Part shown: positions 45,919 to 54,425 of the stretch, piece after piece
Layout of the letters: each line of letters opens with the position of its first letter
Numbering within the stretch: the stretch's first letter is position 1
NCBI RefSeq assembly: GCF_014337925.2
Contig: NZ_CP143423.1
Location: forward strand, 2,820,501 to 2,884,500
DNA from: Roseobacter fucihabitans
GTDB lineage: Bacteria; Pseudomonadota; Alphaproteobacteria; Rhodobacterales; Rhodobacteraceae
Reading direction: 5' to 3'
Length of the DNA stretch: 64,000 bases
Position numbers and translations under genes: made by a program
The notes under the pieces: model-generated
Told to the model about the DNA's origin: nothing
The model's input: only the letters and a program-made list of their open reading frames with translations
The model's database searches: none

Positions 45919-46362
45919 TTATGCCCCCTTGGGAAAATTGAACCGCGCGACAACGCGGCGTCGCCATGGAAAGCTCAGAGAACTCTCAATGACGCCGTGA
46001 TTTGAGTAAGCGTGTATAAAGCTCGCAGCATCACCAACCCGCCCGGCAATACCCAAATGCTTGGCGACGGCATTGGAGCGCATTCGAAAAAGCAAGACAT
46101 CGCCCTCAGCTTCATCCGCCACGTCTTTTTGGTTTAGATGGCGCAAAGCCGCATCCCAAAGCCGCTCTTCTCCCTGCGGTTCCGACCAATCCATTGAATA
46201 GGCGGGAATGGCTTCGGGTTCACTGCCATGCAGCGAGCGCCAGATGCCCCTCAGAAGACCCAGGCAATCCGTTCCCGCCCCCTTCACCGCAGATTGATGA
46301 ACGTATGGTGTTCCAATCCAGGATCTTGCCTCGGTTACGACTTTTTCCTGCAAGGGTGTCAT
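45919..46362 (-). CDS. GTA g14, NlpC/P60 family cell-wall peptidase
   Basis: A 147-residue tail-tip peptidase predicted to open the recipient cell wall during DNA delivery. The NlpC/P60 catalytic cysteine is C33 in KGAGTDCLGLLRG; a histidine in AKHLGIAGRVGDAASFIHAY completes the site. It overlaps g13 by 4 bases (ATGA). Confidence 0.9.
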   Translation of the reverse strand: MTPLQEKVVTEARSWIGTPYVHQSAVKGAGTDCLGLLRGIWRSLHGSEPEAIPAYSMDWSEPQGEERLWDAALRHLNQKDVADEAEGDVLLFRMRSNAVAKHLGIAGRVGDAASFIHAYSNHGVIESSLSFPWRRRVVARFNFPKGA

Positions 46363-47246
46363 CTGCGGCTCCCGCCTGTGTTTGCGCCGGTGGATTTAGG
46401 AACGGCAAGCATCCAATCTTCACTGGGCACGTCCGGAAAGCCTTGGAAGTTCAATAGATTAGAAAATTTTTGTCGACAGGTTTCGCTGCGCTTATCACAC
46501 CCGGCCGTCAGGCGAACACGTGTACCAACCGCCAAGGCGCTACGAATGGGCTCCCATAATTCGATGACCCGTTTGGAACCCTCAAAACGATCCTGCTTGA
46601 CCATGCCCCACAATCCGGATGCCGGCCCGGTCAGCACTTCAAGGCGTCCTCGGGCGAACCAGCTCGGTTCGAAGCCATCGAAGTAATCCCAGCAGAAGAT
46701 GCGTGCTTGCGAGACGTCTTGGATGGTCAATTCAATTGCGTATCCGGGCGCGGAGAGGTCGACCTGGCAACTTTGATCGCCCAATACAGCCGTGCAAGGT
46801 CTTTGGTAAACGCGCCCCAAAGGCCTGTTCAAAGCTTCTGTGAGCCCGCGCAATTCTGCTTGAAAACCGCTATCCGCGCGCCGCAATTCGCCGATGGTCC
46901 CGCGAAACTGTAACCACCGCTGGCTGACGTCTTTCCAGTTCAACAACCAGGCTTCTACCTCTGCGTCATCAAAGCGACCTTGTTCAATTTCATCTTCGCG
47001 AATTGAAAGGTCACTCAAAGCACCCAGGGCTTCCGTGTTATCAACCGACAACCCTGTGCTCTGCGCAAGCGACAGCGCGCTCAAGCCGGTATCCGCCCTA
47101 AAGGTTATCCCGTCAAATTTGATTTCGTGATCATGATCGGTAAAACCAAGCACAACACCATCTTTTCGCTTGATCGACCATGCATGGGCAACAGTCGTCA
47201 ATCCGCCTTCCAGATGTACCTGAAGGCCTGCATGCATCCCCTCCAT
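46359..47246 (-). CDS. GTA g13, tail hub protein (DUF2163)
   Basis: A 295-residue protein of the DUF2163/phage_BR0599 type: VHLEGGLTTVAHAWSIKRKDGVVLGFTDHDHEIKFDGITF, then CTAVLGDQSCQVDLS and RVRLTAGCDKRSETCRQKFSNLLNFQGFPDVPSED, with conserved cysteines (CDKRxxTCxxKF) known in some phage hubs to bind an iron-sulfur cluster or metal. Its ATG shares one base with the g12 stop (TGATG), and it overlaps g14 by 4 bases. Confidence 0.9.
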   Translation of the reverse strand: MEGMHAGLQVHLEGGLTTVAHAWSIKRKDGVVLGFTDHDHEIKFDGITFRADTGLSALSLAQSTGLSVDNTEALGALSDLSIREDEIEQGRFDDAEVEAWLLNWKDVSQRWLQFRGTIGELRRADSGFQAELRGLTEALNRPLGRVYQRPCTAVLGDQSCQVDLSAPGYAIELTIQDVSQARIFCWDYFDGFEPSWFARGRLEVLTGPASGLWGMVKQDRFEGSKRVIELWEPIRSALAVGTRVRLTAGCDKRSETCRQKFSNLLNFQGFPDVPSEDWMLAVPKSTGANTGGSRR

Positions 47247-47878
47247 CAGATCCGCACCTCAACAATCGGCACATTCGGCACTTCGCCCGCCTTGAAACTC
47301 GCGATGCTGGTCTGAATGCGATCGGTATCAAACCGCACAGGCACATCAAATTCGAAACCGGCTGTCACCTCAGCGCCTATCGCCGGGGCATTGGTAAAAG
47401 CGATTAAGCCGCTCGAAAAATCAATTGAATAATCCGCATCTTGCACGAGCTCTACGCCCGCGAGGCCAACTCGGACGGAGCCATTGACCGGCTTACCGAT
47501 TGGGCGGGAATAGTCATAGGCACCGGAACGATAGGTTTTCAGCAGTGAAAATTCCGTCTGCTCCCCGTCACCAACTCCCAAAGGTTGATCGAAAGCTGAA
47601 ATATCAAGCGAGGGTTTGGCAGAGCGATAATCTGACCAGTCTTTCCATCTGAAGGCATATAACTGTCCGAACCGTGCTTCAAAGAAGGCGATCAAGGTTT
47701 CGATGTCATCCAGAGAACGCATGCCCATGCCTGCGTCATATCGCCTGCGTGAATGTGCCCAGGGCGAATTGCGCTCTTCATAACCATTACTGATGGTCAC
47801 GACATCTGTGCGCCGCTCCGGGCCGCCGACCGAGCCAAAACTCAGTGTTGCTGGAAATCTGACTTCATGGAATTGCAT
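47246..47878 (-). CDS. GTA g12, distal tail protein (DUF2460)
   Basis: A 210-residue protein: FHEVRFPATLSFGSVGGPERRTDVVTISNGYEERNSPWAHSRRRYDAG, YAFRWKDWSDYRSAKP and VTAGFEFDVPVRFDTDRI are the DUF2460 blocks. In the R. capsulatus particle the g12 product caps the tail tube and connects to the hub. Confidence 0.9.
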   Translation of the reverse strand: MQFHEVRFPATLSFGSVGGPERRTDVVTISNGYEERNSPWAHSRRRYDAGMGMRSLDDIETLIAFFEARFGQLYAFRWKDWSDYRSAKPSLDISAFDQPLGVGDGEQTEFSLLKTYRSGAYDYSRPIGKPVNGSVRVGLAGVELVQDADYSIDFSSGLIAFTNAPAIGAEVTAGFEFDVPVRFDTDRIQTSIASFKAGEVPNVPIVEVRI

Positions 47879-47896
47879 GTCTGTGCTCCCCTCTAC

Positions 47897-48559
47897 TTAA
47901 CGATTACGTTGGCCGCGCCCCAGGGCACGTGACATCTGGGCGGCGATCTGGCCCTGGCTGCGCTGGAATCCCTGAACATCAGGCGTGGAAATATTCACCA
48001 CGACAGTGCTGCTACCACTGCCAGCACCGCGAACGCCCAGCTTGCCGTCAGGTCCTCGCGCAAGCGGCATGATGGCCTCCGGTCCGGCCTCCCCCATCAC
48101 GCCCATCCCGCCACGCATTCCGAAAGGCGTCGCGCCGCTCACAATGCCACCCGTCGCAAAAGGCATCACGCGACCCTGACTGAAGGGCGCGCCATCGGCA
48201 AAGGGCAGAATGCTGCCGACGAGCCCGTCAACACCCTGTGCCAGCAGACCACCGACATGGTTCGTGACCGGGCTAATTGCGGCGTTATACGCTGTATTGG
48301 CCAGACTCTGCGTAAGGGTCGTCAAGGCTTCAGACAGGTTCAGCCCGTCGAAAACGACGCCATCAAACGCCCGACGCAATCCTTTGCTCAGCCCGCGCTC
48401 AAGTACCGCAATGTCCCTACCCGTCGCTTCGAGCGAGGTTTTCATACGCTTCAATTCGCTGTCAAAACCCGTCACCAGCACGCTGGTTTGCGCCAGCGTG
48501 TCGTTCAGGCCATCGGCGCGTTGTTCAAAGTCATCAAAACCATCATCTGTCATCGCCAT
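47897..48559 (-). CDS. GTA g11, tail tape measure protein
   Basis: A 220-residue protein, short as expected for the stubby GTA tail. It has an N-terminal coiled-coil helix (FDDFEQRADGLNDTLAQTSVLV), a central hydrophobic glycine-rich part and a MPFATGGIVSGATPFGMRGG segment typical of tape measures, then EAGPEAIMPLARGPDGKLGVRG. A second ATG two codons downstream (48553) is also possible. Start overlaps the g10.1 end. Confidence 0.9.
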   Translation of the reverse strand: MAMTDDGFDDFEQRADGLNDTLAQTSVLVTGFDSELKRMKTSLEATGRDIAVLERGLSKGLRRAFDGVVFDGLNLSEALTTLTQSLANTAYNAAISPVTNHVGGLLAQGVDGLVGSILPFADGAPFSQGRVMPFATGGIVSGATPFGMRGGMGVMGEAGPEAIMPLARGPDGKLGVRGAGSGSSTVVVNISTPDVQGFQRSQGQIAAQMSRALGRGQRNR

Positions 48560-48752
48560 CGTCCTTGTTTTCTGTGTCCGGGTACAGCGCCATCAGCGTG
48601 TCCAGCCCCGTGCTGAGCAGCGGACCCGTCTTTCCCGGATCCTCCAGCATCATTTGGAATTCGGCTGGCGTCAGCGCCCAGAATGCCTCGGGCGACAATC
48701 GCAAGCCACGCAGCCCGACCTTCATCAACGCGGGCCAGTCGAGTGTCTTCAT
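48543..48752 (-). CDS. GTA g10.1, small tail assembly protein
   Basis: A 69-residue protein (MKTLDWPALMKVGLRGLRLSPEAFWALTPAEFQMML), a small family found only in GTAs and related prophages and thought to act with g10 as a tail assembly chaperone. It overlaps g10 by 4 bases and g11 by 17 bases. Confidence 0.85.
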   Translation of the reverse strand: MKTLDWPALMKVGLRGLRLSPEAFWALTPAEFQMMLEDPGKTGPLLSTGLDTLMALYPDTENKDDGDDR

Positions 48753-49066
48753 GCCGGGGGCACCGCGAAAGCGCGTGCCAGTAACTCAGCAGCAGCCCGC
48801 GCCGCAGCGATCGGTCCGCCTTCGATCTGCGCATGAAACAACTGGTCCTGCGTGACATCGCATTGCCCGCCGCGCAGCCCCGCCCCCAGCAAGGCCAAAA
48901 CATCCTGGCTGGAAAATGTCGCATTCTCAAAGCGTTCGACTATTTCCATCAAGGATCCTGTCTTCATTTCCGCTTCCAACTCGGCCAGTGCACCAAGCGT
49001 CAACCGCATCACCCGGGTTTCCCCATCTATGCGCAAGGCAACATCGCCCCTCCAGGGATTGGCCAT
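48749..49066 (-). CDS. GTA g10, tail assembly chaperone-like protein
   Basis: A 105-residue protein of the GTA gp10 family: NPWRGDVALRIDGETRVMRLTLGALAELE and FSSQDVLALLGAGLRGG are the conserved blocks. Lies 2 bases after g9 and overlaps g10.1. Confidence 0.88.
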   Translation of the reverse strand: MANPWRGDVALRIDGETRVMRLTLGALAELEAEMKTGSLMEIVERFENATFSSQDVLALLGAGLRGGQCDVTQDQLFHAQIEGGPIAAARAAAELLARAFAVPPA

Positions 49067-49068
49067 GA

Positions 49069-49482
49069 TCAGATCGCCGTAAAGGTCAGTGAACCAGCGC
49101 TCGCCAGGGACAGCTCATAGGTTGCCTCGCCGTTATGACTGCCGCCGTATTCGATGGATGTCACCTGAAACGGCCCCTCAACGATCCCGAAATCCGGGAT
49201 CACCACCTGAAACGCCGGGGCTTCGCCGTCAAAGAACAACTGGCGCGCGCGCTCATCTGTTGCCGCGTCCCGGAACACACCTGACCCGCTGATGGACACC
49301 GACCGCACCCCGGCGCCGGACAACAGCTCGCGCCATCCGCCCTGGCTTTCCAGGCTGGTGACATCAATGGTCTCGGCATTGAAGCTCACCCTTGTGGCGC
49401 GCAGGCCTGCCAAGGTGGTAAACTGGCCATCGGCCGCCATATCGACCTTGATCAAGAGGTCTTTTCCGTTCTGAGCACCCAT
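49069..49482 (-). CDS. GTA g9, major tail tube protein
   Basis: A 137-residue tail tube protein of the TP901-1 group: GKDLLIKVDM, RATRVSFNAETIDVTSLESQGGWRELLSGAGVRSVSISGSGVF and YGGSHNGEATYELSLASAGSLTFTAI are typical. It is highly conserved in Rhodobacterales GTAs. Confidence 0.92.
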   Translation of the reverse strand: MGAQNGKDLLIKVDMAADGQFTTLAGLRATRVSFNAETIDVTSLESQGGWRELLSGAGVRSVSISGSGVFRDAATDERARQLFFDGEAPAFQVVIPDFGIVEGPFQVTSIEYGGSHNGEATYELSLASAGSLTFTAI

Positions 49483-49510
49483 GGGTTATCTCCTGTTTTA
49501 AATCAAAGGT

Positions 49511-49921
49511 TTATTGGTCTTCGACGCGGGCACGAAATCGCATTCTGATCTCGCGACCTGCGGCTTTATCAATCCGGCGCGCCTGAGCACGCTGGAAACG
49601 CAGGGAAACCAGGCGGCCCCGCGCCAACGACAGATCTGCATCTTGCAGAGCATCCGATACCGCCGCGGCAATGGCTTTGGCACCCGCGTAGCCCGGCTGT
49701 GACGTGATGATCGAAATATCGACCGTATGCACGGCACCGTCACCGGTTTGATCAGAGGCATCGCGCACTTGCTCACTGCCCAGGCTCACATAAGCTTCGG
49801 GCAGATTGCCGGTCGGCACAGCATCATAGATGTTGGAACCGATCAGCGTGCCAAGAGCGGAATCCTGGATCAGCGCGTCAAAAATGGCCGCCTGAAGAGC
49901 GCCTGCAATCGCATAGCTCAT
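49511..49921 (-). CDS. GTA g8, tail terminator protein (DUF3168)
   Basis: A 136-residue protein beginning MSYAIAGALQAAIFDAL with the DUF3168 blocks DAVPTGNLPEAYVSLGSEQVRD and SQPGYAGAKAIAAAVSDAL. The ATG at 49921 overlaps the g7 stop by 4 bases; the longer open frame to 50152 reads the wrong frame of g7. Confidence 0.88.
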   Translation of the reverse strand: MSYAIAGALQAAIFDALIQDSALGTLIGSNIYDAVPTGNLPEAYVSLGSEQVRDASDQTGDGAVHTVDISIITSQPGYAGAKAIAAAVSDALQDADLSLARGRLVSLRFQRAQARRIDKAAGREIRMRFRARVEDQ

Positions 49922-50256
49922 ACCGCCGCCTCCTCTGTGGCATAGCAGGTGACGTAACGACCATCCGCATCTGTATCGGCAACAGCCTGAATGGCGAATA
50001 CCTGCGCCCCGTCGCGAAACCGTTGCTCCGGCCTGGGTCTGCTGGGCGTGCCAAATGGTGCGCCGCGCACAATGATCTTGTAGCTGATGGCAGAGACAGC
50101 GGTCCCGGATTGCACCGTTTCGCGCCCAGAGCGTACTGTGACCTGCGCCCAATGCGTCCCCAAAGACTGCCAGGTTTTGACATAGCCACCTGATCCGTCA
50201 GAGGCGGTTTGCGGGGTCTCAAGCACGAGCTCACGGTTCAGGCGTGGCGTTTTCAT
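49918..50256 (-). CDS. GTA g7, head-tail stopper protein
   Basis: A 112-residue protein of the phage head-tail joining family: RLNRELVLETPQTASDGSGGYVKTWQSLGTHWAQV and DTDADGRYVTCYATEEAAV. It closes the DNA exit of the portal-adaptor complex. Overlaps g6 and g8 by 4 bases each. Confidence 0.88.
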   Translation of the reverse strand: MKTPRLNRELVLETPQTASDGSGGYVKTWQSLGTHWAQVTVRSGRETVQSGTAVSAISYKIIVRGAPFGTPSRPRPEQRFRDGAQVFAIQAVADTDADGRYVTCYATEEAAV

Positions 50257-50852
50257 CGCAGCGCCCCCGAACCCAACCGCAGCACCTTGTAGCGCTCAAT
50301 CAAGCTCGTCACGCCAAAGGGCATGCATCCACCGCTTAAGGAGGTATCATTGCGGTATTCATAATAATGCGCCGCCAGCAATAAGACCGCCTGACACAGA
50401 TCCGCCGGCAGATCATTCCATACGGCACCGTATCCCGCTTCAAATTCCATCACAGCAGATCCCCCCTGCGGGATCGTCGGCAGGCAGGCCCCCGCTGAAC
50501 GCAATCGCGGACGCTGACTGTCGCGCTCCAGCCAATATTGGCTCGCAGGGATTTCTGTCTCGCTGCCATCGCGCGCGATGCTCGACAACCGCGTCAACTG
50601 GGAAATCGGGGCAACAGGCAAAACCTGTGCGTCCCGGTCACGCCAGAACGTCACGGACCAGCCAAAGGCCCGCCTCAATAATATCTTGCCTGTGCGCGCT
50701 TCAACAGCGGCCATTGCGGCGCGCAAAAAGCCGCTCAGGACCTCATCTTGCGCACTATCCTGACCAAAGCTGGTGCCCAGCCGCAGATGCGCTTTGAATT
50801 CATCGACTGGGAGTGCAGCATCCGGCACCGTCGTCTCTTCGATCAACATCAT
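50253..50852 (-). CDS. GTA g6, head-tail adaptor protein
   Basis: A 199-residue phage connector-type (gp6-like) protein: LPVDEFKAHLRLGTSFGQDSAQDEVLSGFLRAAMAAVEARTGKILLRRAFGW. The ATG at 50852 has GGAG at good spacing; the open frame runs 20 codons further upstream without conservation. It bridges portal and stopper. Confidence 0.88.
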   Translation of the reverse strand: MMLIEETTVPDAALPVDEFKAHLRLGTSFGQDSAQDEVLSGFLRAAMAAVEARTGKILLRRAFGWSVTFWRDRDAQVLPVAPISQLTRLSSIARDGSETEIPASQYWLERDSQRPRLRSAGACLPTIPQGGSAVMEFEAGYGAVWNDLPADLCQAVLLLAAHYYEYRNDTSLSGGCMPFGVTSLIERYKVLRLGSGALR

Positions 50853-51011
50853 GGAACGTCTCCAATTACTTGCTCCCCACCCCTGAGGATCCGGGCGCGC
50901 ACCCATCTGCATTGCTCGGTCGGAGGGGAGCAGCTAGACAATACGGATGATCCGGCACGCACCCGGACCGGAGCGCAGGGAAATCCCCAGCTCCGGCTTC
51001 AGCACCCCGGT

Positions 51012-52190
51012 TTAGGAAGTGCCGAATTTCAGCAGTTTGATGGCTGCGAAATCGCTGACGTCACCGCCCACCCGCTTGGTCGCATAGAACAAAACATGCG
51101 GTTTGGCGCTGAAGGGATCACGCAGAACGCGCAGGTCGGGACGCTCCGCAATGGTGTACCCATTGGCAAAATCACCGAACGCGATCGACGTGGAATCGGT
51201 GGCTGCATCCGGCATGTCCTCAGCAACCAACACCGGATATCCCATCAGACGCGCAGGCTCGGCAGCCGCCAGACCATCGGACCACAAGAAGCGGCCATCA
51301 TTGTCTTTGAGCTTGCGCACAAGACCGGCAGTTTTCGAATTCATCACGAATGTCGCGTTGGCGCGGTATTCCGCCCCCAGCGCATAAACCAGATCGATGA
51401 TCGAATCTGCGGAAACATCGCCATTCTGACCGGTCGGTACATAGCCCAGATTGCCCCATGCCCAGATGTCATTATCCACCGATGTGTGGGTCAGGAACCC
51501 CTTGGGCTTATCCGCGCCATCACCCTTTACAAAGGCTGCGGCTTCAGCACGCGCAAATTTATCTGCAATGCGGTTTGCCAGCCAGGTTTCGATATCGAAT
51601 GCGCTGTCATCCAGCAGACGCTGGGACGCTTTGGGCAATGCACTCAATTCATGCAGCGGGATGGTGATACGATCCAACTGCGGCGTATCGCTTTCCACTG
51701 TGGAGGCAGTCTCAGACGCCCAACCAGCACCCACATCTGTGTGATCCACCAGCACATCATAGGATGTGGCTTCGACATTCACCACGGCGGCAATCGAACG
51801 GATGGAGGCCGTTGCGTTCAGCACCGATCGCACCGACTCCGACGTTTGCGGATCAACCAGGTATCCACCATCCGAATTCACGGCGGAAGACAGTGATTTG
51901 ACGTCCATTTCAAGGCCACGCAGCCCATCGTCATCACCCGAACGCAGGTAGGCGTTGAAAGCCTTCTGATGCGGCGCACCGGCATCGATGGCACCGCCAA
52001 GGGGGCTGCGTTGGGGAGTGTGTGTTTTACGGTCCAGCATGCTCAGTCGCTCTTCTGTTTGTTGAAGTTTTGTTTCAATGTCGGTTTGGAAACTCTTGAA
52101 ATCAGTAACAAAGCCGGTCACGGCCTGTCTGACGTCCTCGGCAGGGGACAAACCTTCCCCGCCCGCCGCCTTTGCTTCGGTCTTGCTCAT
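51012..52190 (-). CDS. GTA g5, major capsid protein (HK97 fold)
   Basis: A 392-residue capsid protein. The N-terminal 100 residues form a coiled-coil scaffolding-like delta domain (FKSFQTDIETKLQQTEERLSML) that is removed by the g4 protease. The mature part starts near LEMDVKSLSSAVNSDGGYLVDPQ and has the HK97 blocks SQRLLDDSAFDIETWLANRIADKFARAEAAAFVKGDG and LMGYPVLVAEDMPD. The strongest single marker of the GTA cluster. Confidence 0.93.
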   Translation of the reverse strand: MSKTEAKAAGGEGLSPAEDVRQAVTGFVTDFKSFQTDIETKLQQTEERLSMLDRKTHTPQRSPLGGAIDAGAPHQKAFNAYLRSGDDDGLRGLEMDVKSLSSAVNSDGGYLVDPQTSESVRSVLNATASIRSIAAVVNVEATSYDVLVDHTDVGAGWASETASTVESDTPQLDRITIPLHELSALPKASQRLLDDSAFDIETWLANRIADKFARAEAAAFVKGDGADKPKGFLTHTSVDNDIWAWGNLGYVPTGQNGDVSADSIIDLVYALGAEYRANATFVMNSKTAGLVRKLKDNDGRFLWSDGLAAAEPARLMGYPVLVAEDMPDAATDSTSIAFGDFANGYTIAERPDLRVLRDPFSAKPHVLFYATKRVGGDVSDFAAIKLLKFGTS

Positions 52191-52257
52191 TGGCAGATCC
52201 TCGATGATGGTATGTTATGGCCGTGGAAATCCCCGCGGCCGGGACGAAAGGGGCGCT

Positions 52258-52815
52258 TTAGCGGCGCGCCAGATCAGCGCGCGCGCCTGCAAAGACGGCC
52301 GCCATGTCACGCAGGGAACGGTCAAACGCGGTGTCCTCCGATTTACCCGCAACCCGCGCACTGGGAAGCATCGGGAAGGTCACGAGCGACACCTCCCAAA
52401 GCTCCAGTTCACTCAAGAGCCGTTGGCCCTTGGAATTCTTGGTGGCTTTCTTGGTGCGATACCCGATGGACAACCCATCAATGGCACCCGCCTCGATCAG
52501 GGCTGCCGCCTCACGCCCTTTGGCGACGCTGTCAAGCAGCCGTCCCTTGACCCAGAGACCGCGCGCGTCTTCGCGCACCTCGTCCCAAATGCCAATGGGC
52601 TGGGTCGGATCATGCTGCCAGAGCATCTTGACCTTGGTGCTCTTGGCCAATAGCGCGGCCAAAGAGGCTGCGTATGCGCCTGCCTCGACCACGTCGTTGC
52701 CCTGATCAACCGCGCCAAAAAGGCTGGCGTAGCCGCTGATCACGCACCCGTCTTCCACTTCCAGCGCATCGCCGAAACGGGCGAATTTGCGCTCCAGCCC
52801 GGTGTCGATATCCAT
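52258..52815 (-). CDS. GTA g4, prohead maturation protease
   Basis: A 185-residue HK97 prohead protease: GYASLFGAVDQGNDVVEAGAYAASL, the catalytic histidine in MLWQHDPTQPIGIW and serine in AGAIDGLSIGYR. The ATG at 52815 (MDIDTGLERKFARFG) has GAGGAG at 8 bases; upstream in-frame starts at 52830 and 52857 are possible. It cleaves the N-terminus of the g5 capsid protein. Confidence 0.9.
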   Translation of the reverse strand: MDIDTGLERKFARFGDALEVEDGCVISGYASLFGAVDQGNDVVEAGAYAASLAALLAKSTKVKMLWQHDPTQPIGIWDEVREDARGLWVKGRLLDSVAKGREAAALIEAGAIDGLSIGYRTKKATKNSKGQRLLSELELWEVSLVTFPMLPSARVAGKSEDTAFDRSLRDMAAVFAGARADLARR

Positions 52816-52853
52816 GGCCTCACTCCTCATGATTGTTCTTTTTCTCTGCGCGT

Positions 52854-53075
52854 TCATGGCACGGCCACCAACACGGATTGTATCGCTTCGCCCAGGATCA
52901 TCGCGACGATCCCGTAGACCGTCAGCCACAACCGTTTCTCCAGCCGTTCCATCATTTCCTCGATGCGGTCCAACCTTCGGACCAGGTTGTCGTGTTGAAT
53001 CTTGGACACCTGCTCATGAGCCTGCAATTTCAGGCCCGGCGCGCATTGAAACCTCTCAAAACCCGCATCACTCAT
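52854..53075 (-). CDS. GTA g3.5, small membrane-associated protein
   Basis: A 73-residue protein with a helical, charged region (HEQVSKIQHDNLVRRLDRIEEMMERLEKRL) and a C-terminal membrane helix (WLTVYGIVAMILGEAIQSVLVAV). It overlaps the g3 stop by 8 bases. Its precise role in GTA production is unclear; position between portal and protease is conserved. Confidence 0.82.
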   Translation of the reverse strand: MSDAGFERFQCAPGLKLQAHEQVSKIQHDNLVRRLDRIEEMMERLEKRLWLTVYGIVAMILGEAIQSVLVAVP

Positions 53076-54246
53076 CCGCACTCACCGCTGGCAGCCCCAA
53101 AAGTGCACGTTTTTCGGCCTGGCTGAGGAAATCCGCCTGCGCGACCCGGCTCCATTGTGCATCACGTTCCGCAGAAAGCGCTGGCACCTGATCCAGATCC
53201 GGTTTCAACGCCAATTGCTCGCCCGTATAGGCCGCGATCCAATTGGCCAGTGCCGCCGTGACCCGCGTGGCCAGGGGCAGTACCGTCAGGCGATAAAACG
53301 CGCGGTGCGCCTCCTGGTAATTGGCATATGTCGCATCCCCCTGAATGCCCAAGAGCATCGGCGGCACCCCAAAAGCGAGCGCAATTTCGCGTGCTGCGGC
53401 CTCTTTGGTTTTCTGGAATTCCATGTCCGAGGGTGAAAACCCCATCGGCTTCCAATCCAGTCCACCCTCCAGCAACATCGGGCGACCGGCATTGCGCGCG
53501 CCCTGATGGTGGCTTTCCATCTCCGCGACCAGACGCTCATATTGATCATTGGCCATCGTGCCCTGACCTTCGGCTCCGCGATAGACGATGGCTCCAGAAG
53601 GACGCGCCGCATTATCGAGCAACGCCTTGGACCAACGGCTGGCAGAATTATGCACATCCACTGCCATTGCTGCCGCCTGCATGGGCGTGAAACCGTAATG
53701 ATCATCCTGCGGGTGAAAGCTCTTGATGTGGCACAAGGGGATTTGCGCGCCCGTCGCATCGAACCGATGCTTGCGCCCGCCAACGGCGTATTCATAGGCA
53801 ATCGGCCAGCCATCATTGCCCGGCACAACGCTCATGCGGTCCGAGCGCAAAACATGCAGCTCCACAGGCAAGCCGCTCTCATCGGCAACCGCTTCCACAT
53901 AGCCGTTCCCGGTCAACAACAGCTGCGAATAGAGCGCTTCCAGCAATTCGGCGCGCCCTTGCATCGGGTTGGGCCGCGCGACCAGATCCACAACCGGATG
54001 CACGTCAAAGCGCTGCTCTGCGTCCTGCAAAACCAATGGCAAGGCCGCCGCGGCTTCTGCGATCAGCTTGACGGACCGAAAACCGACGGGGTTGCTCGAA
54101 AACCCCGTGCGCGTCAAAGAGACCGCATCACGTGGGCTCCAGGCCACGCGCCCGGAGGATTGATAGGCCACGACAGGCCCGGTAGCGCTCGCTTTCTGCT
54201 CCAGCACCTCCGTCGGTGCACCGCGCTTTAGAAAGTCAAAAACCAT
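53068..54246 (-). CDS. GTA g3, portal protein
   Basis: A 392-residue HK97-type portal through which DNA is packaged and released: TRTGFSSNPVGFRSVKLIAEAAAALPLVL, GNGYVEAVADESGLPVELHVLRSDRM, HIKSFHPQDDHYGFTPMQAAAMAVD and EIALAFGVPPMLLGIQGDATYANYQEAHRAFYRLTVLPL are the family blocks. A 180-base gap with a large dyad separates it from g2. Confidence 0.93.
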   Translation of the reverse strand: MVFDFLKRGAPTEVLEQKASATGPVVAYQSSGRVAWSPRDAVSLTRTGFSSNPVGFRSVKLIAEAAAALPLVLQDAEQRFDVHPVVDLVARPNPMQGRAELLEALYSQLLLTGNGYVEAVADESGLPVELHVLRSDRMSVVPGNDGWPIAYEYAVGGRKHRFDATGAQIPLCHIKSFHPQDDHYGFTPMQAAAMAVDVHNSASRWSKALLDNAARPSGAIVYRGAEGQGTMANDQYERLVAEMESHHQGARNAGRPMLLEGGLDWKPMGFSPSDMEFQKTKEAAAREIALAFGVPPMLLGIQGDATYANYQEAHRAFYRLTVLPLATRVTAALANWIAAYTGEQLALKPDLDQVPALSAERDAQWSRVAQADFLSQAEKRALLGLPAVSADE

Positions 54247-54352
54247 GTCGTTTGCTCCTCATATGGTCACCGGCACACCAAATCTGCCCGCGCCAGGGTT
54301 TCACAGCGCAGGGCTGATCTTGCAGCCTCGAATATAGTCTGATTAAGATTTC

Positions 54353-54390
54353 AAAGGTCCGAAGGCACCGTACGGTGCCTTGCCGCCTTT
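54353..54390. promoter_or_regulatory. 38-bp dyad between GTA genes g2 and g3
   Basis: The core AAGGCACCGTACGGTGCCTT (54362-54381) is a perfect 20-bp palindrome. After a 4-base mismatch on each side the symmetry continues with AAAGG and CCTTT. No T run follows on the minus strand. It could be an RNA hairpin or a protein-binding site in the only sizeable gap inside the GTA gene block. Confidence 0.65.
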
Positions 54391-54425
54391 AAATTGCGTT
54401 AACGCGGCCCTGTGAGGCCGCCCCG

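Noticed and set aside
49511..50152. A 213-codon open frame for GTA g8
   Set aside because: Codons before MSYAIAG are the shadow of g7. The ATG at 49921 overlaps the g7 stop like its neighbours.
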